Source: Sva-07 sp963698435 (GTDB lineage: Bacteria; Actinomycetota; Acidimicrobiia; Acidimicrobiales; Ilumatobacteraceae). Taken from it: a stretch of 64,000 nt of DNA. The stretch lies in NCBI GenBank assembly GCA_963698435.1, contig CAVOQV010000012.1, forward strand, positions 1 through 64,000. The letters run 5' to 3'. The position numbers and the translations under genes were made by a program. The notes below the pieces were generated by a model. That model was not told where the DNA came from. It did no database searches and worked only from the letters and a program-made list of their open reading frames with translations. The stretch's first letter is position 1, and every line of letters begins with the position of its first letter. Shown one piece after another: positions 56,550-64,000 of the stretch.

Positions 56550-57704
56550 GTGGCCACCTCGTTCCTGTCGCGCCGACCAGACTCGGGTCTCGGCAACATC
56601 GGCGCCAGTCCCGCCGACCCGAGTCGCAACATCGACTGGGTCCTGATGACGGTGCAGTTCGCGCTGACGCTCATCGGGTTCTTCGTCGTGTTCTCGGCGT
56701 CGCGGACACGGATCTCGGCTGATCCGTATGCGTTCGCAACCCGGCAGGTCGTCTTCGCGATCATCGCGACGGTCGTGATGCTCGTGGTGATGTCGGTCGA
56801 CTACGAGTGGTGGAAGGACCGCGCCCGGTTCCTCTATGGCCTCACGGTGGTGATCCTGACGTTGCTGTTCCTCCTCGGTGTGGCGTCCGGTGAGGACCGC
56901 ATCTCGTTCGACCTCGGTCCGTTCAACTTCCAGCCCGCCGAGATGGCGAAGTTCACGACCCTGCTGATGCTGGCGACGTACCTGGCCGAGGAGCGCAGCG
57001 AGGAGGTCTCGTACCCGCGCTTTCTGGGTGGCCTGATGATCGTGGGTGCGCCGGCGGTGCTGGTGATCATCCAGCCCGACCTCGGCTCGGCCTCGGTGTT
57101 GGTGTCGATGGCCATGGGGGTGCTGCTCGTCGCCGGTGCCAAGGCGCGCTACATCGCCCTGATCACCTTCCTGTCGGTCGCGACCGTGCTCGCCGCGTTC
57201 GTCGGGCGGCTCGTCAACAGCTACCAGGCGGCACGTATCCGGGCGCTGGTCAATCCTGGCGCGGCCGACGCCGACGATCTCTACCAGGCGGAGAACGCCA
57301 TGCGGGCGATCGGGACCGGGGGAGTGTGGGGAAAGGGCTGGCTGCAGGGTCCACTCACCAACGGCCGCGACATCCCGGTGATGTGGGCCGACTTCCCGTT
57401 CGCGGCGATCGGGGAACAGTTCGGCCTGGTCGGCTCGTCGGTGGTACTCGGCCTGATCGTGATCGCCCTGGTACGGATCTGGCGCATCGCGCACTTGTCG
57501 CGCGATCTGCTCGGCACGTACCTGTGTGCCGGCGTCTTCACGATGCTGCTGTGGCAGACCTTCCAGAACGTCGCGATGACCGTGCAGATCATGCCGGTCA
57601 CCGGGTTGCCGCTGCCGTTCATCTCGTACGGCGGATCGGGGCTGATCGTGTACTTCGCCTTGCTCGGGCTGGTGCAGTCGGTCCACATGCGTCGGATGCG
57701 CTGA
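56550..57704 (+). CDS. rodA: RodA/FtsW/SpoVE-family peptidoglycan glycosyltransferase
   Basis: A 384-aa polytopic SEDS protein starting at GTG 56550, six nt after mrdA. Typical elements are FNFQPAEMAKFTTLLMLATY, IIQPDLGSASVLVSMAMGV, TGGVWGKGWLQGPLTNGRDI (the family's extracellular loop), FAAIGEQFGLVGS and PFISYGGSGLIVYFALLGLV. It polymerises glycan strands with PBP2. Confidence 0.95.
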   Translation: MATSFLSRRPDSGLGNIGASPADPSRNIDWVLMTVQFALTLIGFFVVFSASRTRISADPYAFATRQVVFAIIATVVMLVVMSVDYEWWKDRARFLYGLTVVILTLLFLLGVASGEDRISFDLGPFNFQPAEMAKFTTLLMLATYLAEERSEEVSYPRFLGGLMIVGAPAVLVIIQPDLGSASVLVSMAMGVLLVAGAKARYIALITFLSVATVLAAFVGRLVNSYQAARIRALVNPGAADADDLYQAENAMRAIGTGGVWGKGWLQGPLTNGRDIPVMWADFPFAAIGEQFGLVGSSVVLGLIVIALVRIWRIAHLSRDLLGTYLCAGVFTMLLWQTFQNVAMTVQIMPVTGLPLPFISYGGSGLIVYFALLGLVQSVHMRRMR

Positions 57705-57757
57705 GCCCCACCGTCGGCCAATTCCGGACCCATCCCGCCGAGAGCGCTGCTGGGGCG

Positions 57758-57763
57758 TAGAAT
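57758..57763 (+). promoter_or_regulatory. putative -10 box (TAGAAT) before 57774
   Basis: TAGAAT ends 10 nt before a GTG start; this is the best consensus -10-like sequence of the window. It could drive the short gene at 57774 and rne. Confidence 0.45.
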
Positions 57764-57773
57764 TCGACACCCA

Positions 57774-58133
57774 GTGGCCAACGACATCGGACGAATCCCC
57801 AGCACGAGCGACGAACCTGACGGTTCGGGTGACGCAGTGCCGATGATCCCCGTTCGCGTCGCGGCCTGGTCACCGGCGGTCGTGCTGGCCGTCGGGTTCT
57901 TCGTTGCGCTGGCCTCCAGCGCATGCAACGGCTCCGTCAACCGGCGGATCCGACGTTCACGATCGGCTCGTGCCCGCTGCAGCTTGCGGGCGGCCCGAGC
58001 CATGCAGAGCGCCGTCACGGCTGCTCATCCCAGAAGGGACCGTTTCGCCCATGGATCACGCCGACTCCGAGCGTTCGACCAACGACACCAGCGACACCAG
58101 CGACACCAGCGACACCAGCGCCAGCTCGTCTGA
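57774..58133 (+). CDS. uncertain small gene between rodA and rne
   Basis: From GTG 57774 the frame encodes a polar N-terminus, a hydrophobic helix (SPAVVLAVGFFVALASSACN) that could be a membrane anchor or lipoprotein-type signal ending in Cys, then low-complexity arginine-rich sequence running into the start of rne in another frame. The part after about 57940 looks non-coding. A frameshift near there or a shorter gene is possible. No family is recognised. Confidence 0.3.
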   Translation: MANDIGRIPSTSDEPDGSGDAVPMIPVRVAAWSPAVVLAVGFFVALASSACNGSVNRRIRRSRSARARCSLRAARAMQSAVTAAHPRRDRFAHGSRRLRAFDQRHQRHQRHQRHQRQLV

Positions 58134-59928
58134 CGCGCCGGCCGGTGCGTCCACCAGTTCGTCCAGTTCGAAGCGTCGCCGCGGTTCGCGGGGAGGTCAA
58201 CGACGTCGCGGCAGCGGCCAGGGCGGCAGCAGTGGGCGCGCCGAAGCGGGCGCGGATGCGAGCGATGACCGCAACGACATCGAGCTGCCCGAACCGATGA
58301 GCGAAGGCCGCCCGTCGGCCGAGGCCGCCGAGAAGGCGCTGGTTCGCAAACCACGCATCGGCGACACGATGCCGATTCCGACGGCGCCACCGCCCGGGCC
58401 CGCGAAGCCACCGACGGACGCAGGGGAGAACGCCGGCGGCGACCAGCGACGCCGGCGACGATCCGGTTCGAAGTCGGGGTCCGGCCAGGGGGGAAGCGAC
58501 CGTGTGAGAGGTCGTTCCGACGAGGAGTCGTCGACGGGCGGCGCCAAGAAGAGCCGACGTGGTCGTGGACGCAGCAAGGGTCGTTCGGAGTCGTCCGAAC
58601 TCGACGCCGCCACGCTCGAACAGCGTCGCGGCCGCGAGCGCAACGGAAAGCCGATCGGCCGGTACTTCATGGCCGTTCAGGTCCGTTCCGGCATGACCCA
58701 GGTCGCCGTCCTCGAGGGTCGCAACCTGATCGAGCACTACGTGAGCCGCCCCGCCGACGACGTCAGCCAGATCCACGGCAACGTCTACGTGGGGCGGATC
58801 CAGAACGTCCTGCCCGGCATGGAGGCGGCCTTCGTCGACATCGCCACCCCGAAGAACGCGGTGTTGTACCGAGGCGACGTCCAGTACGACCCCGAGGACA
58901 TCGAGGAGGGCGGCAAGGACCCGCGGATCGAGGACATCCTCAAGAACAAGCAGCTGATCACGTGCCAGGTCACCAAGAATCCGATCGCCCACAAGGGAGC
59001 CAGGCTCACCCAGGAGGTGTCGTTGCCCGGGCGGTTCGTGGTGTTGATCCCGAACTCGAAGACCTACGGCATCTCCAAGCGGCTGCCCGACGACGTCCGC
59101 AAGCGGCTTCGAGGCATCCTCGACCGTGTCAAGCCCGACGAGCACGGTCTGATCGTGCGAACGGCGGCTGAGACCGCCACCGAGGACGAGCTGGTCGCGG
59201 ACATGACGATCCTGCTACGTCAGTGGGACGAGATCGCAGCCAAGGCGGCCAAGACGCAGCGTCCGGCGCTGTTGTACCGGGAGCCCGAGTTGGCGGTGCG
59301 GGTGATCCGCGAAGAGTTCAACGCCGACTACCGCGGCGTCGTGATCGATGACGAGCGGCTGTACCGCGAGATCCGCGACTACGTCGCCGCGTTCAATCCC
59401 GAACTCGCCGATCGGATCGAGTACTACGACGGCGGCACTGCCGAGGGCGCCCTGTCGGTGTTCGAGAAGTACCACATCCACGAGCAGGTCCACAAGGCGC
59501 TCGATCGCAAGGTGTGGCTGCCGTCTGGTGGCTCGTTGATCATCGAGCACACCGAGGCGCTGACGGTGATCGACGTCAACACCGGCAAGAACGTCGGCAA
59601 GTCGAACCTCGAAGAGACCGTGTTCCACAACAACATGGAGGCGGCCGAGGAGATCGCGAAGCAGCTCCGGCTTCGTGACATCGGCGGGATCATCGTCATC
59701 GACTTCATCGACATGGAGGTCAAGGCGAACCGGGCCAAGGTGATCGAGAAGTTCCGTGACGCATTGGCTCGCGACAAGACGCGCTCGCAGGTGTTCGACA
59801 TCACCGAGCTCGGTCTGGTCGAGATGACTCGCAAGCGGATCGGCGAGGGCCTGCTCACCGAGTATTCGGAGATCTGCCCCGACTGTGAGGGTCGGGGCGT
59901 CGTGGTCGACTACGGACTGCTGGAGTGA
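58051..59928 (+). CDS. rne: ribonuclease E/G
   Basis: A 625-aa protein. The first 190 residues are disordered: TSDTSDTSDTS repeats, then Arg/Gly/Ser-rich tracts, as in actinobacterial RNase E proteins with extended N-termini. The catalytic core follows: IGRYFMAVQV, S1 domain GNVYVGRIQNVLPGMEAAFV, GARLTQEVSLPGRFVVLIP, and the DNase-like active site VIDVNTGKNVGKSNLEETVF with GGIIVIDFIDM giving the metal-binding Asp residues. The zinc-link motif CPDCEGRG lies near the end. It degrades and processes RNA at the membrane or in the cytosol. A 9-bp repeat (GACACCAGC, about four copies near 58085-58118) encodes the TSD repeats. Confidence 0.95.
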   Translation: MDHADSERSTNDTSDTSDTSDTSASSSDAPAGASTSSSSSKRRRGSRGGQRRRGSGQGGSSGRAEAGADASDDRNDIELPEPMSEGRPSAEAAEKALVRKPRIGDTMPIPTAPPPGPAKPPTDAGENAGGDQRRRRRSGSKSGSGQGGSDRVRGRSDEESSTGGAKKSRRGRGRSKGRSESSELDAATLEQRRGRERNGKPIGRYFMAVQVRSGMTQVAVLEGRNLIEHYVSRPADDVSQIHGNVYVGRIQNVLPGMEAAFVDIATPKNAVLYRGDVQYDPEDIEEGGKDPRIEDILKNKQLITCQVTKNPIAHKGARLTQEVSLPGRFVVLIPNSKTYGISKRLPDDVRKRLRGILDRVKPDEHGLIVRTAAETATEDELVADMTILLRQWDEIAAKAAKTQRPALLYREPELAVRVIREEFNADYRGVVIDDERLYREIRDYVAAFNPELADRIEYYDGGTAEGALSVFEKYHIHEQVHKALDRKVWLPSGGSLIIEHTEALTVIDVNTGKNVGKSNLEETVFHNNMEAAEEIAKQLRLRDIGGIIVIDFIDMEVKANRAKVIEKFRDALARDKTRSQVFDITELGLVEMTRKRIGEGLLTEYSEICPDCEGRGVVVDYGLLE

Positions 59929-59930
59929 CG

Positions 59931-60236
59931 ATGGAGATCGAGATCACCGACGACGCCCGGGCGCTGCTCGAACGCAAGGGCGGCACCATGTCGATCGATT
60001 TCATTCGGCCGACCGGTTGAGGCAAGGTCGCTGAGGTGTCGGTCGACACCAACGTCAAGGGAAAGAACACCGCGGCCTACCGCAAACTGCGCCACGAACG
60101 GTTCCAGATTCTGATCACCCCGACGTTGATCGGCATGGCCGAGTCGATGCGAGTGGTCACCAAGGGACGACTCTCGAAGTCGCTCGCCGTCGAATTCCGC
60201 GCCGCCGGTCCGCCCGACGACGCCTGCACGATCTGA
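59931..60236 (+). CDS. probable HesB-like small selenoprotein (in-frame TGA read as Sec)
   Basis: ATG 59931 lies 2 nt after the rne stop, with GGAG upstream. The frame reads MEIEITDDARALLERKGG... to FIRPTG, meets TGA at 60018-60020, and continues without another stop as GKVAEVSVDTNVKGK... up to TGA 60234. Both halves have the same third-position G/C bias and make sense as one 101-residue protein. The hairpin immediately downstream of TGA looks like a bacterial SECIS. The N-terminus (EITDDARALLERKGG) and Gly-U-Gly context resemble HesB/IscA-like proteins in which Cys is often replaced by Sec; that assignment is from memory and moderate. Alternative explanations: a point error (TGC or TGG to TGA) or two short genes, the second starting at GTG 60036. 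Confidence 0.7.
60018..60050 (+). promoter_or_regulatory. Sec codon TGA and bacterial SECIS-like hairpin
   Basis: TGA at 60018-60020 is followed by the stem GGTGTC (60035-60040), loop GGTC (60041-60044) and stem GACACC (60045-60050), six perfect pairs. The loop begins GGT, as in the E. coli fdhF SECIS apical loop, and starts 23 nt from the first base of TGA, within the usual range for bacterial SECIS elements. Confidence 0.65.
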
Positions 60237-60249
60237 CACGTCTGCACCC

Positions 60250-60285
60250 TCTCGGACGCGTGCACCCGTCTCGGACGCGTGCACC
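60250..60285. repeat. two tandem copies of TCTCGGACGCGTGCACC
   Basis: Copies at 60250-60266 and 60269-60285, period 19 bp, lie between the selenoprotein gene and the MBL hydrolase promoter. Each contains partly palindromic GCGTGCAC. They could be operator sites. Confidence 0.7.
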
Positions 60286-60317
60286 ATCCGACGCCACGCC
60301 GGTGAGGCATCACCACC

Positions 60318-60323
60318 TAAGGT
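60318..60323 (+). promoter_or_regulatory. putative -10 box (TAAGGT) of the MBL hydrolase gene
   Basis: TAAGGT ends 7 nt before ATG 60331; the tandem 17-mers lie about 33 bp further upstream, a position suited to control this promoter. Confidence 0.4.
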
Positions 60324-60330
60324 CGCGGGG

Positions 60331-61599
60331 ATGGCTGATCTGCTTGCGTTGTCGTCACGAGTGATCGACTCGGGCGTGGCCGACGAACCGATCAACCGGA
60401 TCACCAACGAGCTGTCAGAGATCGCCGACGGACTCGCGGTCGTCGAGAGCTTCTCGCATTCCGTCGTACTCGACGCCGGAGACGGGCTCGTCGCGTTCGA
60501 TGCGTCCCACGCCAGAACCGGCGCCGATGTCGCATCGGCGATCCGTGCCTGGTCCTCGACACCGGTCACGCATCTCGTCTACACCCACGGCCACGCGGAC
60601 CACGTCGGTGGGAGCCCGGCCTTCGCCGAGGCATTCGGCGACATGACCGTCGTCGGCCACGCCAACGTCGGCCCGCGCTTCGAACGCTACGAGTACACCA
60701 ACGATTGGAACGTGCGCATCAACGCCCGCCAGTTCGGGGGCGTGCGCGGTGACTTCGGCATGGGTGAGACGCCTGAGTTCATCCCGTCGGACACACTGTG
60801 GCCGAGTCACGTCGTCGACGACCACGACTCGATCACGGTCGGCGACCGCTCCGTCGAGCTCCACCATGCCCGCGGTGAGACCGACGACCATCTGTGGGGA
60901 TGGGAACCCGACCGCAAGTGGGCGTTCGTCGGTGACTTCGTGATCTGGAACTTCCCGAATGCCGGCAACCCTCAGAAGGTGCAACGGTTCCCCATCGAGT
61001 GGGCGGCCGCGCTGCGCGACATGATCGCGCACGGTCCCGAACTGCTGCTCCCGGCGCACGGCCTGCCGATCGAGGGCCGCGAGCGGATCGCTCGGGTGCT
61101 CGGTGACATCGCCGGTGCACTCGAACGTCTCGTCGCCGAGGTCGTCGAGATGATGAACGCGGGCGAGGTGCTCGACACGATCGTCCACAGTGTGCAGGTG
61201 CCCGACGACCTTCTCGCCAAGCCGTATCTGCGTCCGCTGTACGACGAGCCCGAATTCGTCGTGCGCAACATCTGGCGCCAGTTCGGCGGGTGGTGGGACG
61301 GAGCTCCGAGCCGCCTGAAGCCGTCGCCCGATGCGGTGCTCGCCGCAGAGCTTGCCGATCTCGCCGGCGGAGCGTCAGCGCTGATCGACCGGGCAGCAGC
61401 GCTGTCGGACGCGGGTGATCACCGCTTGGCTTGCCATCTCGCCGACCTGGCCGGCTGGGCTGCGCCACACGACGCCGGCGTCCACGCTGGCCGCGCGGTC
61501 GTCTACCGGGCCCGACGAGGGGCGGAGAGCTCGCTGATGGCCAAAGGGATCTTCGCCGGGGCCGCCAGGGAGTCCGAGGCGGTCGCCGATCGCGATTGA
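60331..61599 (+). CDS. MBL-fold hydrolase with alkyl sulfatase-like dimerisation region
   Basis: A 422-aa protein. The metallo-beta-lactamase zinc motif HLVYTHGHADHVGGSPAFAE (HxHxDH) is followed by VVGHANVGPRF, LHHARGETDDHLWGW, FVGDFVIWNFPNAG and LLPAHGLPIEG, giving the remaining zinc ligands. The C-terminal 150 residues (PYLRPLYDEPEFVVRNIW; FGGWWDGAPSRLKP) match the dimerisation region of alkyl sulfatase (SdsA1)-type enzymes. The substrate may be a sulfate ester or another small molecule. The GNPQKVQRFPIEWAAALRDM segment is also typical of the group. Confidence 0.85.
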   Translation: MADLLALSSRVIDSGVADEPINRITNELSEIADGLAVVESFSHSVVLDAGDGLVAFDASHARTGADVASAIRAWSSTPVTHLVYTHGHADHVGGSPAFAEAFGDMTVVGHANVGPRFERYEYTNDWNVRINARQFGGVRGDFGMGETPEFIPSDTLWPSHVVDDHDSITVGDRSVELHHARGETDDHLWGWEPDRKWAFVGDFVIWNFPNAGNPQKVQRFPIEWAAALRDMIAHGPELLLPAHGLPIEGRERIARVLGDIAGALERLVAEVVEMMNAGEVLDTIVHSVQVPDDLLAKPYLRPLYDEPEFVVRNIWRQFGGWWDGAPSRLKPSPDAVLAAELADLAGGASALIDRAAALSDAGDHRLACHLADLAGWAAPHDAGVHAGRAVVYRARRGAESSLMAKGIFAGAARESEAVADRD

Positions 61600-61635
61600 C
61601 GGGCCCGTACGGGTTGAGGCCGCCGGATTGGCCGC

Positions 61636-61641
61636 TAGCAT
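61636..61641 (+). promoter_or_regulatory. putative -10 box (TAGCAT) of rplU
   Basis: TAGCAT ends 11 nt before the rplU ATG with no Shine-Dalgarno sequence between. Pattern-based. Confidence 0.45.
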
Positions 61642-61652
61642 CGGACAACGCT

Positions 61653-61961
61653 ATGTACGCAGTCATCGCCTCAGGCGGCAAGCAGGAAAAGGTGGCCACG
61701 GGCCAGCAGGTACGAGTTGAACTGCTCGACGCCGACGAGGGCAGCGACGTGTCGCTGACCCCCGTCATGGTGGTCGATGGCAGCACCGTGCTCGCCACCC
61801 CGGACGAGCTCAAGAGCGCGTCGGTCACCGGCAAGATCGTCGGCCAGGTCAAGGGCCCGAAGATCAACGGCTACACCTTCAAGCGCCGCACCAACCAACA
61901 TCGTCGCTACGGCCACCGCCAGAAGTACCACCTGGTCGAGATCACCTCGATCACGGTCTGA
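61653..61961 (+). CDS. rplU: 50S ribosomal protein L21
   Basis: A 102-aa protein with the L21 pattern: MYAVIASGGKQEKVATGQQV at the start and GPKINGYTFKRRTNQHRRYG then RQKYHLVEITSI at the end. It is followed by rpmA after 33 bp, the conserved L21-L27 operon. The short form starting MYAVIAS is chosen over longer in-frame extensions because it matches the family's start. Confidence 0.97.
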   Translation: MYAVIASGGKQEKVATGQQVRVELLDADEGSDVSLTPVMVVDGSTVLATPDELKSASVTGKIVGQVKGPKINGYTFKRRTNQHRRYGHRQKYHLVEITSITV

Positions 61962-61994
61962 CCGGCACCCGCCCGATCCGAACGGAGAACACTC

Positions 61995-62252
61995 ATGTCA
62001 AAGACCAAAGGTGGCGGCTCAACCCGCAACGGTCGCGATTCCAATGCGCAGCGCCTCGGCGTGAAGGCATTCGGCGGCAGCGAGATCACCGCCGGCACGA
62101 TCCTCGTGCGTCAGCGCGGCACCAAGTTCCATCCTGGCAAGAACGTCGGCAAGGGCAAGGACGACACCTTGTTCAGCCTCGTCGACGGTCGGGTGGAGTT
62201 CGGGCAGAGCAGGGGCCGCAAGACGGTCAGCGTGCTCCCCGTCGACGCCTGA
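61995..62252 (+). CDS. rpmA: 50S ribosomal protein L27
   Basis: An 85-aa protein: MSKTKGGGSTRNGRDSNAQR then GVKAFGGSEITAGTILVRQR and GTKFHPGKNVGKGKDDTLF are diagnostic for L27. There is no long N-terminal cleavable extension. AACGGAGAAC upstream is the ribosome-binding region. The obg gene, often next, is not here; a terminator follows instead. Confidence 0.98.
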   Translation: MSKTKGGGSTRNGRDSNAQRLGVKAFGGSEITAGTILVRQRGTKFHPGKNVGKGKDDTLFSLVDGRVEFGQSRGRKTVSVLPVDA

Positions 62253-62275
62253 TCACGCAACACCACTGAACGACG

Positions 62276-62311
62276 AACGGCCCGGTCTCCCGTGGAGGAG
62301 ACCGGGCCGTT
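62276..62311 (+). terminator. rho-independent terminator after rpmA
   Basis: A perfect 15-bp GC-rich stem (AACGGCCCGGTCTCC with its complement at 62297-62311), a 6-nt loop CGTGGA, and the short T-run TTT. It ends the rplU-rpmA operon; the A-rich other arm could also serve the convergent PEPCK gene. Confidence 0.85.
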
Positions 62312-62321
62312 TCGCGCCCCC

Positions 62322-62354
62322 TGTACCGTTCGGTGTCAGACACCAAACGGTACA
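62322..62354. repeat. 33-bp near-perfect palindrome (REP-like or second terminator)
   Basis: TGTACCGTT and AACGGTACA flank GGTGTC-A-GACACC; only one opposing pair (C331/A345 position) does not match. It lies between the rpmA terminator and the stop of the PEPCK gene. The GGTGTCNGACACC core is common in bacterial intergenic palindromic repeats (general knowledge). Confidence 0.8.
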
Positions 62355-62359
62355 GGGAC

Positions 62360-64000
62360 TCAGGCGTCGGAGAGTTTGGCTTCGAGAGTGTCGACTTCGA
62401 CGTTGAGCGCTGCGGGGAGCTTGTCGCCGAAGCGGGCATAGTGCTCGCGGATCTGCGGAATCGCCGACTTCCAGCCGTCGATGTCCACCGACAGGATCGC
62501 GTCGAGGTCGGCCTCGTCGATTTCGAGCCCGTCGAGGTCGAGTGCGTCCTTGGTCGGCAGCTTGCCGATCGGCGTGTCGATCGAGTCGGCATTGCCGTTC
62601 ACCCGCTCGAACACCCACTTGAGCACACGGCTGTTCTCACCGAAGCCCGGCCACAGGAACCGGCCGTCGTCGGCGCGACGGAACCAGTTGACGAAGAAGA
62701 TCTTCGGCAGCTTGTCCGGGTCGGTCGCCTTCTCCATGCCCAGCCAGTGCGCGAAGTAGTCGGCGTAGTTGTAACCGCAGAACGGCAGCATCGCCATCGG
62801 ATCGAAGCGCAGCTCGCCCTGGGTGCCTTCGGCAGCGGCTGTCTTCTCCGACGCCATGATCGAGCCGAGGAACACACCGTGCTCCCAGTCGTTGGCCTCG
62901 GTCACCAAGGGCACCGTCGTGCGACGGCGACCGCCGAAGAGGATTGCCGAGATCGGCACTCCCGCCGGGTCCTCCCATTCCGACGCGATCGACGGGCACT
63001 GTGACGCCGGTGCGGTGAATCGGGCGTTCGGGTGTGCGGCCGGCGCGTCGACCTCGGGGTTCCAAGCGTTGCCCTTCCAATCGGTGGCACGGGCAGGGGG
63101 AGCGTCGGTCATCTCCTCCCACCAGATGTCGCCGTCGTCGGTGAGCGCGGTGTTGGTGTAGACGCAGTTGCCCCACAGCGTGTCCATCGCGTTGGCGTTG
63201 GTCTTGTAGCTGGTGCCCGGCGCCACGCCGAAGAACCCGGCCTCCGGGTTGATCGCCCAGAGTCGACCGTCGTCGCCGAACTTCATCCAACAGATGTCGT
63301 CGCCGATCGTCTCGGCCTTCCAGCCGGGGATCGTCGGCACGAGCATCGCGAGGTTGGTCTTGCCGCACGCAGACGGGAACGCGCCAGCGATGTACTTGGA
63401 CTCACCTTCAGGGTTGGTGAGCTTGAGGATCAGCATGTGTTCGGCGAGCCAGCCGTCGTCGCGGGCCATCACCGATGCGATGCGCAAGGCGAAGCACTTC
63501 TTGCCGAGCAGTGCGTTGCCGCCGTATCCCGAGCCATACGACCAGATCTCGCGGGTCTCGGGGAAGTGAACGATGTACTTGTTCTCGGCATCGCACGGCC
63601 ACGGCACGTCCTGTGCGCCGTTCTCCAACGGTGCGCCGACCGAGTGCAGGCAGGGCACCCACTGGTCGTCGCCGAGCACGTCGAGCGCTCCCTGGCCCAT
63701 CCGGGTCATGATCCGCATGTTGACCGCCACATAGGCCGAGTCGGTCAGCTGCACGCCGATGTGGGCGATCGGCGAGCCGAGCGGGCCCATCGAGAACGGC
63801 ACGACGTACATCGTGCGACCCTTCATCGCACCCGCGTAGAGCCGCTTCATCTCGGCGCGCATCTCGGCGGGGTCACGCCAGTTGTTGTTGGGGCCGGCCT
63901 CTTCCTCGGTCGCCGAGCAGATGTAGGTGCGGTCCTCGACGCGGGCGACGTCGCCAGGGTCGGAATGCGCCCAATAGCTGTTGGGCCGCTTGGCCTCGTC
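62360..64000 (-). CDS. pckG: phosphoenolpyruvate carboxykinase (GTP), N-terminus outside window
   Basis: The last 546 codons of a GTP-dependent PEPCK; the gene continues past the right edge. Visible motifs: RPNSYWAHSDPGDVARVEDR, then GPLGSPIAHIGVQLTDSAYV, the P-loop GAFPSACGKTNLAMLVPTIP with the reactive Cys, DDICWMKFGDDGRLWAINPE for metal binding, and FGGRRRTTVPLV. It converts oxaloacetate and GTP to PEP in gluconeogenesis. It is convergent with rplU-rpmA, separated by the terminator and palindrome. Confidence 0.97.
   Translation of the reverse strand, partial: DEAKRPNSYWAHSDPGDVARVEDRTYICSATEEEAGPNNNWRDPAEMRAEMKRLYAGAMKGRTMYVVPFSMGPLGSPIAHIGVQLTDSAYVAVNMRIMTRMGQGALDVLGDDQWVPCLHSVGAPLENGAQDVPWPCDAENKYIVHFPETREIWSYGSGYGGNALLGKKCFALRIASVMARDDGWLAEHMLILKLTNPEGESKYIAGAFPSACGKTNLAMLVPTIPGWKAETIGDDICWMKFGDDGRLWAINPEAGFFGVAPGTSYKTNANAMDTLWGNCVYTNTALTDDGDIWWEEMTDAPPARATDWKGNAWNPEVDAPAAHPNARFTAPASQCPSIASEWEDPAGVPISAILFGGRRRTTVPLVTEANDWEHGVFLGSIMASEKTAAAEGTQGELRFDPMAMLPFCGYNYADYFAHWLGMEKATDPDKLPKIFFVNWFRRADDGRFLWPGFGENSRVLKWVFERVNGNADSIDTPIGKLPTKDALDLDGLEIDEADLDAILSVDIDGWKSAIPQIREHYARFGDKLPAALNVEVDTLEAKLSDA

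Noticed and set aside
60036..60236. A separate 66-aa gene starting at GTG 60036
   Set aside because: It is in the same frame as the upstream ATG at 59931, has no ribosome-binding site, and would begin inside the hairpin; reading through TGA as Sec explains both parts better.

Overview
The window is high-GC bacterial DNA with strong G/C bias in third codon positions, many GTG starts, and repeated TAnnnT hexamers 6 to 11 nt upstream of start codons. Gene content (mre/rod cluster, GTP-type PEP carboxykinase, DUF2252, TylF-type methyltransferase, fused multidomain acyl-CoA carboxylase) suggests an actinobacterium. An Ilumatobacter-like member of Acidimicrobiia is my best guess, inferred from gene content only.

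Left part (1-8930): a truncated LuxR/MalT-type regulator, a DUF2252 protein, an enoyl-CoA hydratase, then a very small integrative element (three 32-bp repeats, AT-hook protein, tyrosine recombinase) next to tRNA-Gly(TCC). A TetR regulator, a DUF2786 protein coupled to an HELAH protein, and tRNA-Pro(TGG) follow.

Lipid/polyketide locus (8995-26413): thioesterase, acyl-CoA dehydrogenase, a giant PUFA-synthase-like PKS (KS-AT-KS/CLF-ACPx4-KR-DH, about 2,900 aa), a eukaryote-like fused carboxylase whose biotin carboxylase part looks dead, and a convergent Sfp-type phosphopantetheinyl transferase. All four ACPs have Thr where the phosphopantetheine Ser should be.

Metal and peptide loci (26452-45042): a HupE-like membrane protein and a NicO/RcnA-like nickel/cobalt exporter with a very long His-Asp tract. 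Next come tailoring-type genes (JmjC-like cupin, TylF methyltransferase, SAM methyltransferase, acyl-CoA dehydrogenase, PhyH dioxygenase) and an NRPS system: free-standing A domain, free-standing carrier protein, and a C-A-T-C-A-T-TE synthetase. The first A domain of the synthetase is interrupted by a complete PP-loop amidotransferase-like domain with a CxxC...CxxC knuckle.

Housekeeping block (45168-64000): two small unknown proteins, tig-clpP-clpX, folC, ndk, mreB-mreC-mreD-mrdA-rodA, rne, a probable selenoprotein (in-frame TGA followed by a SECIS-like hairpin), an MBL-fold hydrolase, rplU-rpmA with a strong terminator, and a convergent GTP-PEPCK running off the right edge.

Caution: about thirteen single-base frameshifts break otherwise intact genes, including essential-type mrdA and one copy of a near-perfect repeat. 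Most are probably sequence errors, so the broken genes are annotated across their full span.
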